64,000 nt of DNA from Tropicimonas sediminicola (GTDB taxonomy: Bacteria > Pseudomonadota > Alphaproteobacteria > Rhodobacterales > Rhodobacteraceae): the NCBI RefSeq assembly GCF_900188335.1, contig NZ_FZOY01000003.1, positions 62,001-126,000 of the forward strand. The letters are read 5' to 3'. Shown piece after piece: positions 47,094 through 56,774 of this stretch. The notes beneath the pieces were generated by a model, which was given only the letters and a program-made list of their open reading frames with translations, was not told the origin of the DNA and searched no databases. A program made the translations under genes and the position numbers. Each line of letters opens with the position of its first letter. Positions within the stretch are counted from its first letter, which is position 1.

Positions 47094-47561
47094 ATGGATG
47101 AGATCGACCGGAAGATTTGCGGCCTGCTTCAGGCCAACGGGCGCGCTTCGAGCGCCGAACTGGCCGAGGCCGTGGGGCTCTCGGTCTCCTCTGTTAACGA
47201 GCGCGTGCGACGGTTGGTGGCGCAGGGCGTCATCACCGGATGGCAGGCCGTGCTGGACCGGGGGGCGACCGGCGCATCGCTTTGCGCCTTCGTTCTCCTC
47301 GATGTCGATTACGAAGGCGAGGCGGAGGCCTGCACGGCCTTGTCGGAACGGCCGGAGGTGATGGAGCTTCACCACGTCAGCGGCGCGCGGTCTTACGTGA
47401 TGAAGGTACGGCTGGCGGATACGGCGGCGTTGCAGGCCTTCCTGCAGGAGGTGGTCAAGCCTCTCCGGGGCGTGCGCCGGACCGAGACGATGATCTCGCT
47501 CGATGCCCTGAAAGAGACCATGGCGGTGCCGGTGGCGCCTCGAGGCGAGGGGCGGCGATGA
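47094..47561 (+). CDS. Lrp/AsnC family transcriptional regulator
   Basis: 155-residue DNA-binding regulator. Winged HTH at the N terminus (DEIDRKICGLLQANGRASSA, ELAEAVGLSVSSVNERVRRL) and a RAM ligand-binding domain (ELHHVSGARSYVMKVRLAD). The start at 47094 gives the usual MDEIDRK. Its stop overlaps the LysE-type exporter start (ATGA), the classic arrangement of an amino-acid sensor controlling its exporter. Confidence 0.94.
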   Translation: MDEIDRKICGLLQANGRASSAELAEAVGLSVSSVNERVRRLVAQGVITGWQAVLDRGATGASLCAFVLLDVDYEGEAEACTALSERPEVMELHHVSGARSYVMKVRLADTAALQAFLQEVVKPLRGVRRTETMISLDALKETMAVPVAPRGEGRR

Positions 47562-48187
47562 TCGAGGTGCTGCTGAAGGGGATCGGCGTGGGGCTGGCCA
47601 TCGCGGCGCCGGTAGGGCCGATCGGGCTATTGTGCATTCGGCGGACGCTGATCGACGGCCGCGCGGCGGGGCTGGCGACGGGGCTGGGCGCGGCCACGGC
47701 GGATGCCGTCTACGGGATGATGGTGGCCGCGGGCTTTGCCGCGTCGGGCGTGCTGGTGGCCCATGCCGGGCCGATGGCGCTGGCCGGCGGGCTGCTGGTG
47801 GCGGCGCTCGGAGCGATGTCGTTGCGCGGCTACTGGGCAGCGCGGCACCGGCCGGCGCCGCAGGCGGCGGGGCAGGGACGTCCCTATCGCGGGGTGGTCG
47901 CGGCCTGGGCCTCGACCTTTGCACTGACGCTCTCCAACCCGATGACGATCCTCGCCTTTATCGGCATGGTTGCAGCGCTCGGCTCGGCGGCGTCCGGCGC
48001 GCCGCTGGCGCCCTATGTGCTGGTGATCGGCGTCTTTGCCGGCTCGGCGCTGTGGTGGCTGATGCTCGTTCACATGGCGCTTTTCGCCGGCCGCCGCATG
48101 GACGCGGCCGCCATGCGCTGGCTCGACCTCGTGTCCGGCAGCGTGTTGCTGGTCTGGGGAGGCTGGATCGCCGCGAAGGCGCTCTGA
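47558..48187 (+). CDS. LysE family amino acid exporter
   Basis: 209-residue inner membrane exporter with about six hydrophobic segments. Family signature near the N terminus: GIGVGLAIAAPVGPIGLLCI, followed by RAAGLATGLGAATADAVYG and SNPMTILAFIGMVAALG. It is translationally coupled to the upstream Lrp-type regulator. Substrate probably an amino acid; identity cannot be read from sequence. Confidence 0.93.
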   Translation: MIEVLLKGIGVGLAIAAPVGPIGLLCIRRTLIDGRAAGLATGLGAATADAVYGMMVAAGFAASGVLVAHAGPMALAGGLLVAALGAMSLRGYWAARHRPAPQAAGQGRPYRGVVAAWASTFALTLSNPMTILAFIGMVAALGSAASGAPLAPYVLVIGVFAGSALWWLMLVHMALFAGRRMDAAAMRWLDLVSGSVLLVWGGWIAAKAL

Positions 48188-48206
48188 TCCCGCCCGGACG
48201 GTCAGT

Positions 48207-49082
48207 TCAGGCGGAGAGGGTGGAGCGGACCCAGCGGGGGCGGCGGGTCATCTCGGCCAGCGACACCGTCGGGGCGTGCCGTCCGCCAAGCCGCAGGGTC
48301 GCCGCCTTCAGTTCCTCGATCGCCTCGCTGGAGTTGGCCGACAGCGATTTCGCCGGGATCGGCCGCCCGAAGGTCAGCCGGTAGGGCTGCCGGTCCTTGT
48401 TCAGCGTCTCGTAGAACAGGGTGATGTCCCGCAGGCTGGGGTGGATCATGTCGAAGAGGTAGAACAGCGCCGAGTTGCGGGCGCGGACGTTCACCGGGAT
48501 CACGTCCAGATTCCACTTGCGGGCGATCATCGCCGCCGAGGCCATCCAGTCCCGCTCGTGCAGTTTCAGCCAGCGGCGCTTGGCGAGGCGCCCGGAGGGG
48601 AAGATCACGCCGATGCGACCGGCCTCGATCGCCTTGCGGGTATAGGCCATGGTCTCGCGGGTCTTGGCGTGGGTCCGCTTGTCCAGCCGCCATTCGACCG
48701 GGGCGATCATCGTCGACATCTGCGGCATCACGCGCAGGATGTCGGAGTTCGCGTAGAAGAAGGGATCGCTGCGGCGCTGCGTGATCGCGTGCCACATGAT
48801 GATGCCGTCGGCGATGCCGGTGGGGTGGTTGGCCACCACCATTGCCGGGCCGTTGGCCGGGATGTGCTCTAGGCCCGAGATCTGCACGTCCTTGGCGATC
48901 ATGTCGGCCATGTGGGACATGATCGCGTCGTTCGGGGCATCCCGAAGGGCGGAACCCAGCTCGATCGTGCGATCATAGCCGAGCATCCGGTTGAGAACGC
49001 GATGGGACGTCCGCGCGACAGGATTGTCTGCGAAAAGCCAGGCAGCGCGTTCCTGAATCAGGGGGTCGATTCGATCTCTCAT
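48207..49082 (-). CDS. PlsC-like lysophospholipid acyltransferase family protein
   Basis: About 291 residues from this start. Acyltransferase motif ANHPTGIADG (His and Asp of the catalytic block), PFFYANSDILRVMPQM, and VIFPSGRLAKRRW, corresponding to the glycerol-phosphate binding block. It probably acylates a lysolipid or an ornithine-lipid-type acceptor at the membrane. The frame is open another 28 codons; ATG 49082 (MRDRIDP) is preferred over MDGPM at 49094, but either is possible. Convergent with the LysE gene. Confidence 0.85.
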   Translation of the reverse strand: MRDRIDPLIQERAAWLFADNPVARTSHRVLNRMLGYDRTIELGSALRDAPNDAIMSHMADMIAKDVQISGLEHIPANGPAMVVANHPTGIADGIIMWHAITQRRSDPFFYANSDILRVMPQMSTMIAPVEWRLDKRTHAKTRETMAYTRKAIEAGRIGVIFPSGRLAKRRWLKLHERDWMASAAMIARKWNLDVIPVNVRARNSALFYLFDMIHPSLRDITLFYETLNKDRQPYRLTFGRPIPAKSLSANSSEAIEELKAATLRLGGRHAPTVSLAEMTRRPRWVRSTLSA

Positions 49083-49244
49083 GGGACCATCCATCACGTC
49101 GCTGTGACACATCAATGACATACCATGTAAACACATACCCGGGCAATCGCGACACTTTATTGTCAAATTGCCGAGTTCGGCAGCGGGGCGCCGCCCCGCG
49201 CGGCGCGGGACGGAGCGGGCGGCGAGGCGCCGGTGGGAACTGGC

Positions 49245-51818
49245 TCAGGCCGAGAGGATTCGCCCCACCATTTCGGTGGTGTCGCGGCTCAGATCCGGCA
49301 CCGCGGCCAGCCGTTCGAGGTTCTCCCGGATCAGCCCCTGGCGGTCGGCGTCATAGCGCTTCCAGGTCTCGAAGGCGGTGGTCATTCGGGCTGTGGTCTG
49401 CGGGTTCAGCGGGTCGAGCCTGATCAGCCAGTCGGTGAACAGCGCATAGCTGTCGCCGCTGGGGTCGTGGAACCCGGCCGCGTTGGCCGCGAGACCGCCG
49501 AGCACCGCACGGAAGCGATTGGGGTTCTTCCAGTCGAAATCGGCATCCTCGGTCAGCCGTCGCGTGACCTTGGCGGCCTTTTCGGGCGGCGCCATGCTGG
49601 CCTGCAGGCCGAACCACTTGTCCATCACCAGCCGGTCGCGCTGCCACTGGTGTCGGAAGGCGGAGAGCTGCTCTTCGGCCGCGTCGATGTGGAGCAGGGC
49701 CACCAGTGCGCCGAGTTGCTCGGTCATGTTGTCGGCCGCGTCGAACTGCGCCCGGGCGCGGGCGCCCTCGTCCTCCAGCGTCAGGAAGCCGAGCGCCGCC
49801 TGGCGCAGCGCGCGCTGACCCGCGCCCTCGGCGTCGGGCAGGTAGGGGCCGGGCACCGTCATCTCGTCGTAGAGGTCGGAGAAGGTGCTGCCGGCATGGT
49901 CCGCGATGGCCTGTCCGAGGGCGCGGATGGCGCGGCGGATCCGGATCGGGTCCGGCGTGTGGCCGGAGTCGAACAGCGTCTGGGCCATGTCGTCCTGGCT
50001 CGGCAGGCCGAGCGCCAGCGCACGGAAGGCCGGGTCGAGCCCGCCGTCCTGCGCCATCTGCTCGAGCGCGTCGAGATAGGCGGGGGAGGGCGCGGCATCC
50101 TCGGCGATCATCCGCACCAGCACGTCCTTGGCGAGCGTCCGGCCGGCTTCCCAGCGGTTGAACGGGTCTGTGTCATGGGCCAGCAGGAAGGCCAGCTCCT
50201 CCCGGTCCTGCTTGCGGGTCAGGATCACCGGCGCGGAGAAACCGCGCAGGATCGACGGCACCGGTCGGGTCTCGAGCCCGTCGAAGGCGAAGCTCTGGGT
50301 GACATCGGTCAGTTCCAGCACCCGGGTCGGGACGACCTCGGTGCCGTCCCTGTCGAGCAGCCCCACGGCGACCGGGATGACCAGCGGCGCCTTGTCCGGC
50401 TGGCCGGGCGTCGGCGGCGTGTTCTGGCGCAGGGTCAGCGTGTAGGTGCCGGCGGCCTTGCCGGTCATGCCGGGCGACCATGCCTCGTGCACGTCGAGCC
50501 GCGGCGTGCCGGCCTGGGAATACCAGCGCTTGAATTGCGACAGGTCCCGCCCTGTGGTGTCCTCGAACACCTTCAGCCAATCCTCGATCGTGCAGGCCTG
50601 CCCGTCATGGCGGGTGAAGTAGAGATCGAGCGCCTTGAAATAGGCCTCGTCCCCCACCAGCCGCTTCAGCATGCCGATTACCTCGGCGCCCTTTTCGTAG
50701 ACGGTGGCGGTGTAGAAATTGTTGATCTCGACGAAGCTCTCGGGGCGCACGGGATGCGCCAGCGGGCCGTTGTCCTCGCGGAACTGCCGCGCGCGGAGGG
50801 CGAGCACGTCGTTGATGCGCTGCACCGCAGCCGAGCGCTCGTCGCCCGAGAACTGCTGGTCGCGGAAGACCGTCAGCCCTTCCTTGAGGCAGAGTTGAAA
50901 CCAGTCGCGGCAGGTGATGCGGTTGCCGGTCCAGTTGTGGAAATACTCGTGCGCGATGATCGACTCGATACGCTCGAAATTGGCGTCCGTCGCGGTTTCG
51001 GGCGAGGCGAGCACGGCGGAGGAGTTGAAGATGTTCAGCCCCTTGTTCTCCATCGCGCCCATGTTGAAATCGTCGACGGCGACGATGTTGAAGACGTCGA
51101 GGTCGTATTCGCGGCCATAAACCTGCTCGTCCCATGTCATCGAGCGCTTCAGCGCATCCATGCCGAAGGCGCATTTGTGCAGGTCGCCCTCGCGCACCCA
51201 GATGTTGAGCTCCACCTCGCGGCCGGAGCGGGTGGTGAAGCGGTCGGGATGGTTGACCAGCTCTCCCGCGACCAGCGCGAAGAGATAGGCGGGCTTGGGC
51301 CAGGGATCGGTCCATTCCGCCCAGCCCTCACCGCGGCCCGTCGGGTTGCCGTTGGACAGAAGCACCGGCAGGTCGCTCTCGATGCGCACGGTGAAGGGCG
51401 CCATCACGTCGGGCCGGTCGGGGTAATAGGTGATCTTGCGGAAGCCCTCGGCCTCGCATTGCGTGCAATACATGCCGTTCGACATGTAGAGCCCCTCGAG
51501 CGCGGTGTTGCTCTCCGGGCTGATCTCGACCTCGGCCTCCCAGGTGAAGGGGCCGTCGGGCACCGCGCAGGTCAGGCCGGTCTCGGTGATCTCGGGCGTG
51601 ACCGGCGCGCCGTCGATCTTCGCCTCGATCAGCGCGAGCTTCTCGCCATGCAGGAAGAAGGGGCCGCCGGCGCTGTCGGGGTTGGGCGCGAAGTCGATCC
51701 GCGAGATCACCCGCGTCGCACCCGGCGCCAGCCGGAAGGTGAGATGGACCCGCTCCACCCGGTGGGTGAAGGGCGTGTAATCGGCAAGAAAGATGGTTTG
51801 CGGGGCGTCTTTCGGCAT
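49245..51818 (-). CDS. pepN: PepN, aminopeptidase N (M1 family)
   Basis: 857-residue cytosolic zinc aminopeptidase. Substrate-binding GAMENKGL, zinc motif HEYFHNWTGNR (HExxH at residues 290-294) and the third ligand Glu in LKEGLTVFRDQQF are as in E. coli PepN. The C-terminal DUF3458 domains follow (TLTLRQNTPPTPGQPDK, then NRFRAVLGGLAANAAGFHD). It ends just before two small hairpins (49170-49199) that may terminate it. Confidence 0.97.
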   Translation of the reverse strand: MPKDAPQTIFLADYTPFTHRVERVHLTFRLAPGATRVISRIDFAPNPDSAGGPFFLHGEKLALIEAKIDGAPVTPEITETGLTCAVPDGPFTWEAEVEISPESNTALEGLYMSNGMYCTQCEAEGFRKITYYPDRPDVMAPFTVRIESDLPVLLSNGNPTGRGEGWAEWTDPWPKPAYLFALVAGELVNHPDRFTTRSGREVELNIWVREGDLHKCAFGMDALKRSMTWDEQVYGREYDLDVFNIVAVDDFNMGAMENKGLNIFNSSAVLASPETATDANFERIESIIAHEYFHNWTGNRITCRDWFQLCLKEGLTVFRDQQFSGDERSAAVQRINDVLALRARQFREDNGPLAHPVRPESFVEINNFYTATVYEKGAEVIGMLKRLVGDEAYFKALDLYFTRHDGQACTIEDWLKVFEDTTGRDLSQFKRWYSQAGTPRLDVHEAWSPGMTGKAAGTYTLTLRQNTPPTPGQPDKAPLVIPVAVGLLDRDGTEVVPTRVLELTDVTQSFAFDGLETRPVPSILRGFSAPVILTRKQDREELAFLLAHDTDPFNRWEAGRTLAKDVLVRMIAEDAAPSPAYLDALEQMAQDGGLDPAFRALALGLPSQDDMAQTLFDSGHTPDPIRIRRAIRALGQAIADHAGSTFSDLYDEMTVPGPYLPDAEGAGQRALRQAALGFLTLEDEGARARAQFDAADNMTEQLGALVALLHIDAAEEQLSAFRHQWQRDRLVMDKWFGLQASMAPPEKAAKVTRRLTEDADFDWKNPNRFRAVLGGLAANAAGFHDPSGDSYALFTDWLIRLDPLNPQTTARMTTAFETWKRYDADRQGLIRENLERLAAVPDLSRDTTEMVGRILSA

Positions 51819-52075
51819 ATGCGTCGGGCTCCGGAATTGGTCGCGCGCACCCTATGGCGGCGGAATGTTTGCTGCAACTGCATTGCCACCCGGTCGCGGG
51901 GGAGGGCTGTGGCCGGGAAGCAGCGTCTCCCGTTACGTGGTGGCCCGTTTGTTCTTGATCAATCCAAAGCGGGGATTTTCGGCTATATTGCCGCCACTAC
52001 TCTTGGAACTCCGCGGCGCGGGGCATGCGGCCTTGCGCTGTCGGCGTGACAGCAGGCGTACGGGAGGACGGGTCT

Positions 52076-52861
52076 ATGAAGAAATTTATTGGTGCGGCGG
52101 CCATGGCGGCGGGGGCGTGCGTCGCGCAATCCGCAGTGGCGCAGGATTTCCTCGATCCGATACCGAGGAATGCCTGGAACTACGAGCTTCAGCTCTACAT
52201 CTGGGGCACCGAAGTTGGCGGGGAAGCTGCCGGCAAGGAGTTCGAGCTCGGGTTCGACGAAATCATTGATAACCTGAACATGGCGTTCATGTTCGGCCTT
52301 CGCGGCTACAACGGCCCCTGGATGACCTATGGCGAGGCGAGCTATGCCAGTGTGCGGCAGGGGGGCGACGCGAGCTTTACCGTCGCGCCGGGCGATCCGG
52401 CCGACAACATCAAGATCGATGCGGTCGCTGACGCCGATATCGAGACGGTGGTCGTGAGTTTCGGGGCCGGCTACCAGCTCGTGGAAACGCCTTCCTACTC
52501 GATGTACGGGACGTTCGGCGCGCGCTACCTGCAGCTCAAGTCCGAACTGACCCTCGATGTGACCGCCGGCGGCCCCGGCCAGTCCTTCGATGTGGACAGC
52601 GACGACGACTACTGGGATGCGGTGATCGGCGTGAACGGCCGCGCGGCCTTCAACGACAACTGGTTCGCCGCCTATCAGTTCGACGTCGGCGCGGGCCAGT
52701 CGGACCTGACCTGGCAGGCCGCGCTCGGGATCGGCTACACCTTCGGCAGCAGCGATATCGTGTTCGGATACCGGCACATGGAATGGGACCTGCCGGATGA
52801 CGACCTGGTAACGGAATACTACCAGAGCGGGCCGATGCTGCTCTGGAACTACCGTTTCTGA
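52076..52861 (+). CDS. Outer membrane beta-barrel protein
   Basis: 261 residues. Signal peptide MKKFIGAAAMAAGACVAQSAVA, then amphipathic strands (YELQLYIWGTEVGG, YGEASYASVRQGGDASF, SMYGTFGARYLQLKSELTL, FAAYQFDVGAGQSDLTWQA) and a C-terminal aromatic end LLWNYRF. It looks like an eight- to ten-stranded OmpW/OprF-like barrel. The ATG at 52076 has GGGAGGACGGG upstream. Convergent with the FixJ-like regulator; divergent from pepN with 257 bases between starts. Confidence 0.8.
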   Translation: MKKFIGAAAMAAGACVAQSAVAQDFLDPIPRNAWNYELQLYIWGTEVGGEAAGKEFELGFDEIIDNLNMAFMFGLRGYNGPWMTYGEASYASVRQGGDASFTVAPGDPADNIKIDAVADADIETVVVSFGAGYQLVETPSYSMYGTFGARYLQLKSELTLDVTAGGPGQSFDVDSDDDYWDAVIGVNGRAAFNDNWFAAYQFDVGAGQSDLTWQAALGIGYTFGSSDIVFGYRHMEWDLPDDDLVTEYYQSGPMLLWNYRF

Positions 52862-52903
52862 CAGGGCGGGGGAAGGGCGCCGGATCGGTCCGACCGGGCC
52901 GCT

Positions 52904-53539
52904 CTAGACGGCGTCCTTCAGCCTCGATGCAAGGTCGATCAGTTCGACGACGGAATTGACCTCGAGCTTTTCGAGGATGCGGGCCCGGTGGTGATCCACC
53001 GTGCGCGGAGAGATCCCGAGGTGATTGGCGATCTCCTTGCTGGAAACCTCCGCCGGCCGCGCGATCATGTGCGCCACGATCTCCTCCTCGCGGGCGGTGA
53101 GCCGCTCGAACCGTTCGCGGATCTGGCGATGGGTCTGCAGGCGTTCGTACTTCTCGCCGGCAAGCGACAGCGCGGTCTGGATGTTCTTCACGAGGTCGGA
53201 TTGCCGGAAGGGCTTCTCCAGGAAGTTCACCGCGCCGGACTTGATCGCCTGCACGGATTCCGGAACCCCGCCATGGCCGGTGATGAAGACAAGCTCCAGC
53301 GGCGCGCCGGCCTCGTTCAGGCGCTGTTGGAGCTCGAGCCCCGACATCTCGGGCATTCCGTAGTCCAGCACCAGGCAGCCGACCTGCGCGTTGTCGTATG
53401 CGTAAAGGAACTCGCGTGCGGACCCGAATGTCTCCACCTCGAAGCCGCGCTTTCGCAGGGCGCGGCTCAACGACGTGCGGATGTCCTGATCGTCATCGAC
53501 GATGAACACGACATTTGCGACGTCAGGCATGGCGTTCAT
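52904..53539 (-). CDS. FixJ/NarL-type response regulator
   Basis: 211-residue response regulator. Receiver domain with acidic pocket Asp15-17, phosphoacceptor Asp59 (CLVLDYGMPEMSG), conserved Thr (FITGHGG) and Lys (FLEKPF); C-terminal LuxR-type HTH (LTAREEEIVAHMI, SSKEIANHLGISPRTVDHHR). This order is typical of FixJ/TodT regulators. It lies 154 bases downstream of the sensor kinase on the same strand and is its obvious partner. Confidence 0.94.
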   Translation of the reverse strand: MNAMPDVANVVFIVDDDQDIRTSLSRALRKRGFEVETFGSAREFLYAYDNAQVGCLVLDYGMPEMSGLELQQRLNEAGAPLELVFITGHGGVPESVQAIKSGAVNFLEKPFRQSDLVKNIQTALSLAGEKYERLQTHRQIRERFERLTAREEEIVAHMIARPAEVSSKEIANHLGISPRTVDHHRARILEKLEVNSVVELIDLASRLKDAV

Positions 53540-53693
53540 CCATTCATCGGACCCTCTTGCGCGTCGGACGGGCCCCGGGGGCCGCCTTGGGCTCCGAACG
53601 AGCGGTCGACGTCACGTCCTGGCCGCGCCGACCGGTCTCATCGCGTTGCCTCCGTTGACAAAAACAAAAGTTGCCGGGAACTGCAAGCGGCGG

Positions 53694-56012
53694 TCAGGCG
53701 TCCGCAACGGCATTCAGCGTGAAACAGAACCGCGCACCGGGCCCCGTGGCCTCCTCGTGCCAGAGCTGCCCGCCATTGGCCTCGACCATCGACCGGCAGA
53801 TCGAGAGGCCGAGGCCCATGCCCGACGTCTTCGTCGTCTCGAACTCGGAGAACAGCTTGATCGAGGGATCGACCCCGGGGCCGGTGTCGGTGACGCAGAC
53901 CAATACCTCCGCGCCATGCTGCCGGGCGGAGACGGTCACGACCTTCGGCCCGTCGCCTGTCTCGGACAGCGCCTCGAGCGCATTGCGCAGCAGGTTCACG
54001 AGCACCTGGGCCACCTGCACCCGGTTGGCCATCACCGGCCGCAGGGTCTCGATCTCGGTTTCGATCCGGGCGCCCACGACATGCGCCTCGGCGATGATGA
54101 GCCGCTTGGTCTGGTCCACCAGTTCGGCGAAGTCGAAGGCGCTCCGGATGCCCTCGTCCTTGCGGATGAAGGCACGCAGTGCACGGATGATGTCCCCGGC
54201 CCGCAAGGACTGCGCCTCGATCTCCTCAAGGATCTCGCGCAGCTCGTCATCGTGCTGCTCCGGCGCCTGCTTGACGGTAAGGAGCGCGGTGTCGGCATTT
54301 TGCGCGATGGCGGTCAGTGGCTGGTTGAGCTCGTGGGCGAGGCCGGCCGCCATCTGGCCCATGGTGTTGTCGCGCGACAGGTTCGAGAGATCGCGGCTGA
54401 GCTGGGCGATCTGCTCCTCCTTGCGCTTGTTCAGCGTGATGTCGTCCATCGTGAACACGGCATGGAGCACGCGGCCTTCCTGGTTGTGCACGAAGATCCC
54501 GTTCACCGCGATCCAGATCGTGCCTCCGTCCTTGCAGCGGCAGCGCATCTCGTGGTTGATCTCGATCGGCTCCTCGCCCGACACCCCGTCCCAGGAGAGG
54601 AAGGGCTTGTCGTCGGGATGAACCAGGTCGGCCAACGCCATCTGCTTGAGCTCTTCCTCGGAATAGCCTGTCATCTCGCAGAATTTCGCGTTCACCCGGA
54701 GGAAGCGTCCGGTCTCGGGCTCGATCTGGACCATGCCGCGGGAGGAGAGCGCAAAGGTCTGGCCGTATTCGGACTCGGTCTCCTTGCGGGCCGCGATCTG
54801 CTGCATCAGCGTCGTGTTGGCCCGCTCAAGCTCCTGGTAGGTCTTGGGCAGCGGCTCGGAGGGGTCGAGCTCGCCCTGCGAGATCAGCGCGGAGCGGACG
54901 GCAAAGGCACGGACCGGCTTGTGGATGTAATTCGCCAGCATCAGGCCGCAGATGCCGGTGATCATGGCGACCATCGCAGCAATCCAGATGTTGATCAGCC
55001 GGTTGTGCTTGATGACGGCGGTGAAGTCGCTCTCCGGGGCATAGGCGGCGAAGGTCCAGGGAAGCGTCTCGCTTACCTCGGGCATCACCACCGAGACGTA
55101 CGTTTCTCCCCGGTACTCGAACTGTCCGAGCTGCGCGCTGTCCGCCGGCTCGCTGCCGTCGCGTACCAGGTCGGAAAAGGCCGCCTGGGCAATCGGGTCG
55201 CCGAAGGAGCGGATGTTGGTGAAACGCAGGGTACCGTCGGCGGCCTCGGTCTTCAGCAGGTCCTTCTCCGGGTGGGCGATCACATCGCCGTTCTGGTGGA
55301 TGATCAGAGCCTTGCCGGTGGAGCCGATCCGCAGCCGGCCGAGGAAGTCGGAGATATCGCTGATCTCGATATCGACGCCGACGATCCCACGCACCGAGCC
55401 GGGGCCGGATAGCACCGGCGAGGCGAGGGTGATGCCAGGCTGTTGCGACGAAAAGAAGATGTAGGGATCGGTCCAGATCGTCGTCAGCTCTTGCCTGGCG
55501 CGTTGGTACCAGGGCCGGGTGCGGGGATCGTAGGTGTCCTCGGGGTCCATCCTGCGCTCGACCACCGAGTAGTCGTCGTTGCGCCAGATCAGTTCCGTGG
55601 TGCGGACGCCGCCGTCGACCCGGATGATCTTGGAGCGGAACGGGGCCGGGCCGTCATCGGTGCGCATCACGTAGACGAACTCGCCTTCCTCGTTGCCGTG
55701 GAACACGCCGGCGAACTGGGGCGCGAGCTGGAGTTGTTGGAAGATCAGCTTTTCGAGGAGAACCGGGTTGTCGCTTGCGATCACGTCGTTCTGTGCCAGC
55801 CGCGCAGACAACTCCGCGGCGCCGCGGGCAGGGCGCAGGAAGCCGCGCGAATGCTCGATGGTGTTGTTGCCGACATCCCTCAGCAGGTCCCGCGCATGGC
55901 TGAGCAGCGCGCTTTCCGAGGTCACGTAGGAGGAGAAGACCACCGCAAGCACGGCCAGGAACTGGAGACCGGCGAGGCCGATGGCGAGCAGTGCACCGAG
56001 GGAATTTCGCAT
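53694..56012 (-). CDS. Membrane sensor histidine kinase (dCACHE-PAS-HisKA-HATPase)
   Basis: 772-residue transmembrane kinase. TM1 (about 5-28), a periplasmic double-CACHE-like ligand domain (DPRTRPWYQRARQ, GIVGVDIEISDISDFLGRL), TM2 (IWIAAMVAMITGICGLML), a PAS domain (GRFLRVNAKFCEMTGYSEEE, VHPDDKPFL), HisKA with GLAHELNQPLTAIAQN and the ATPase with NLLRNALEALSE, DTGPGVDP, GMGLGLSICRS. No haem PAS of the FixL type is evident; the signal is probably a small periplasmic molecule. The ATG at 56012 precedes TM1 directly. Confidence 0.93.
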   Translation of the reverse strand: MRNSLGALLAIGLAGLQFLAVLAVVFSSYVTSESALLSHARDLLRDVGNNTIEHSRGFLRPARGAAELSARLAQNDVIASDNPVLLEKLIFQQLQLAPQFAGVFHGNEEGEFVYVMRTDDGPAPFRSKIIRVDGGVRTTELIWRNDDYSVVERRMDPEDTYDPRTRPWYQRARQELTTIWTDPYIFFSSQQPGITLASPVLSGPGSVRGIVGVDIEISDISDFLGRLRIGSTGKALIIHQNGDVIAHPEKDLLKTEAADGTLRFTNIRSFGDPIAQAAFSDLVRDGSEPADSAQLGQFEYRGETYVSVVMPEVSETLPWTFAAYAPESDFTAVIKHNRLINIWIAAMVAMITGICGLMLANYIHKPVRAFAVRSALISQGELDPSEPLPKTYQELERANTTLMQQIAARKETESEYGQTFALSSRGMVQIEPETGRFLRVNAKFCEMTGYSEEELKQMALADLVHPDDKPFLSWDGVSGEEPIEINHEMRCRCKDGGTIWIAVNGIFVHNQEGRVLHAVFTMDDITLNKRKEEQIAQLSRDLSNLSRDNTMGQMAAGLAHELNQPLTAIAQNADTALLTVKQAPEQHDDELREILEEIEAQSLRAGDIIRALRAFIRKDEGIRSAFDFAELVDQTKRLIIAEAHVVGARIETEIETLRPVMANRVQVAQVLVNLLRNALEALSETGDGPKVVTVSARQHGAEVLVCVTDTGPGVDPSIKLFSEFETTKTSGMGLGLSICRSMVEANGGQLWHEEATGPGARFCFTLNAVADA

Positions 56013-56555
56013 GACGTCGTCACTCTGGTTGCGTCCGGCGGGAAAGAGCGCCTTGATGTGCGGATCGGCCAGACGGGCCGGAGAACGGGCGTCGATGCAG
56101 CCCGCGTTGGCGGGCGGGATACCCGTGATTGCCCGTCGAAGGCATTTCACAAACAGCCGAAGACGGCAACTCCCGCGCGGGTTCCTGCCGGTGGGAATGC
56201 GGGCTCTCCGGGATGCATAGGCAGAACTGCCCAGGCAAAGACGCGAATGGCCGTGTCGGGTCAGATATGACAGGCTTTAGGGGTCGCTGCCCAGAATTTG
56301 TGGTTGTCGTCTTCTGTAGTACAGAGTTTCGTGCCCCATAAGGGTTGCGAATTGGTTTATGCGCTAGTGAGTGGAGCGCAAACGAAAGTGTATACTTTAA
56401 GTCCGGCGTCTGGGTTCCCCACCCAGGCGCCGGTATTTGTTTGGGCCCGTTTGGTGGCGGGTGGGGCGGGTATGGCCCTGTACTTGATGGAATCCCGGAC
56501 CGCGTGTAGCGTTTTTCCGATTGCGGTATCCAAAAGACTTTTCGGGGAGATTTCC
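56013..56555 (+). other. Gene-poor stretch with a terminator-like hairpin
   Basis: 543 bases with no convincing gene. CCGGCGTCTGGGT / ACCCAGGCGCCGG (56403-56433, one G-T pair, loop TCCCC) is followed by TATTTGTTT. A TATACT hexamer lies just upstream at about 56391. This could be a small RNA or leader with its own terminator; the promoter evidence is weak. The sensor-kinase promoter must lie at the left end. Confidence 0.4.
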
Positions 56556-56735
56556 ATGGGCGCGAACGTCAGCAAGAAGACGAAGAACGGCAAGGTCGGT
56601 GTCGGAGCCAAGGGTGCGAATGCGACCGTCGGCGGCAAGAAGGGCTCCGTGAAGGTCGGCAAGTCCGGCGCCAAGGTGAACATGAAGATCCCGGGCACCG
56701 GGATCAGCGTCGGCAAGAACCTCAAGATCAAGTAA
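56556..56735 (+). CDS. 59-residue Lys/Gly-rich protein (DUF4236-like)
   Basis: Very small basic protein made of short Val-Gly-Lys strands: KVGVGAKGANATVGGKKGSV, then KVGKSGAKVNMKIPGTGIS and VGKNLKIK. The IPGTGIS element and Gly/Lys strands resemble the DUF4236 family; that assignment is tentative. GGGGAG lies eight bases before the ATG. It is preceded by the gene-poor stretch and followed by a series of hairpins. No partner evident. Confidence 0.65.
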   Translation: MGANVSKKTKNGKVGVGAKGANATVGGKKGSVKVGKSGAKVNMKIPGTGISVGKNLKIK

Positions 56736-56774
56736 ACGGCGCCGCGGCGGCGGGGGAGGCGGGCGGCTCGTCCT

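Noticed and set aside
49233-52049. 938-codon open frame on the + strand opposite pepN
   Set aside because: Mirror of a well-identified M1 aminopeptidase; low-complexity translation without motifs.
56298-56555. N-terminal extension of the 59-residue gene by 86 codons
   Set aside because: It would start without a ribosome site and read through a strong hairpin; the internal ATG has GGGGAG.
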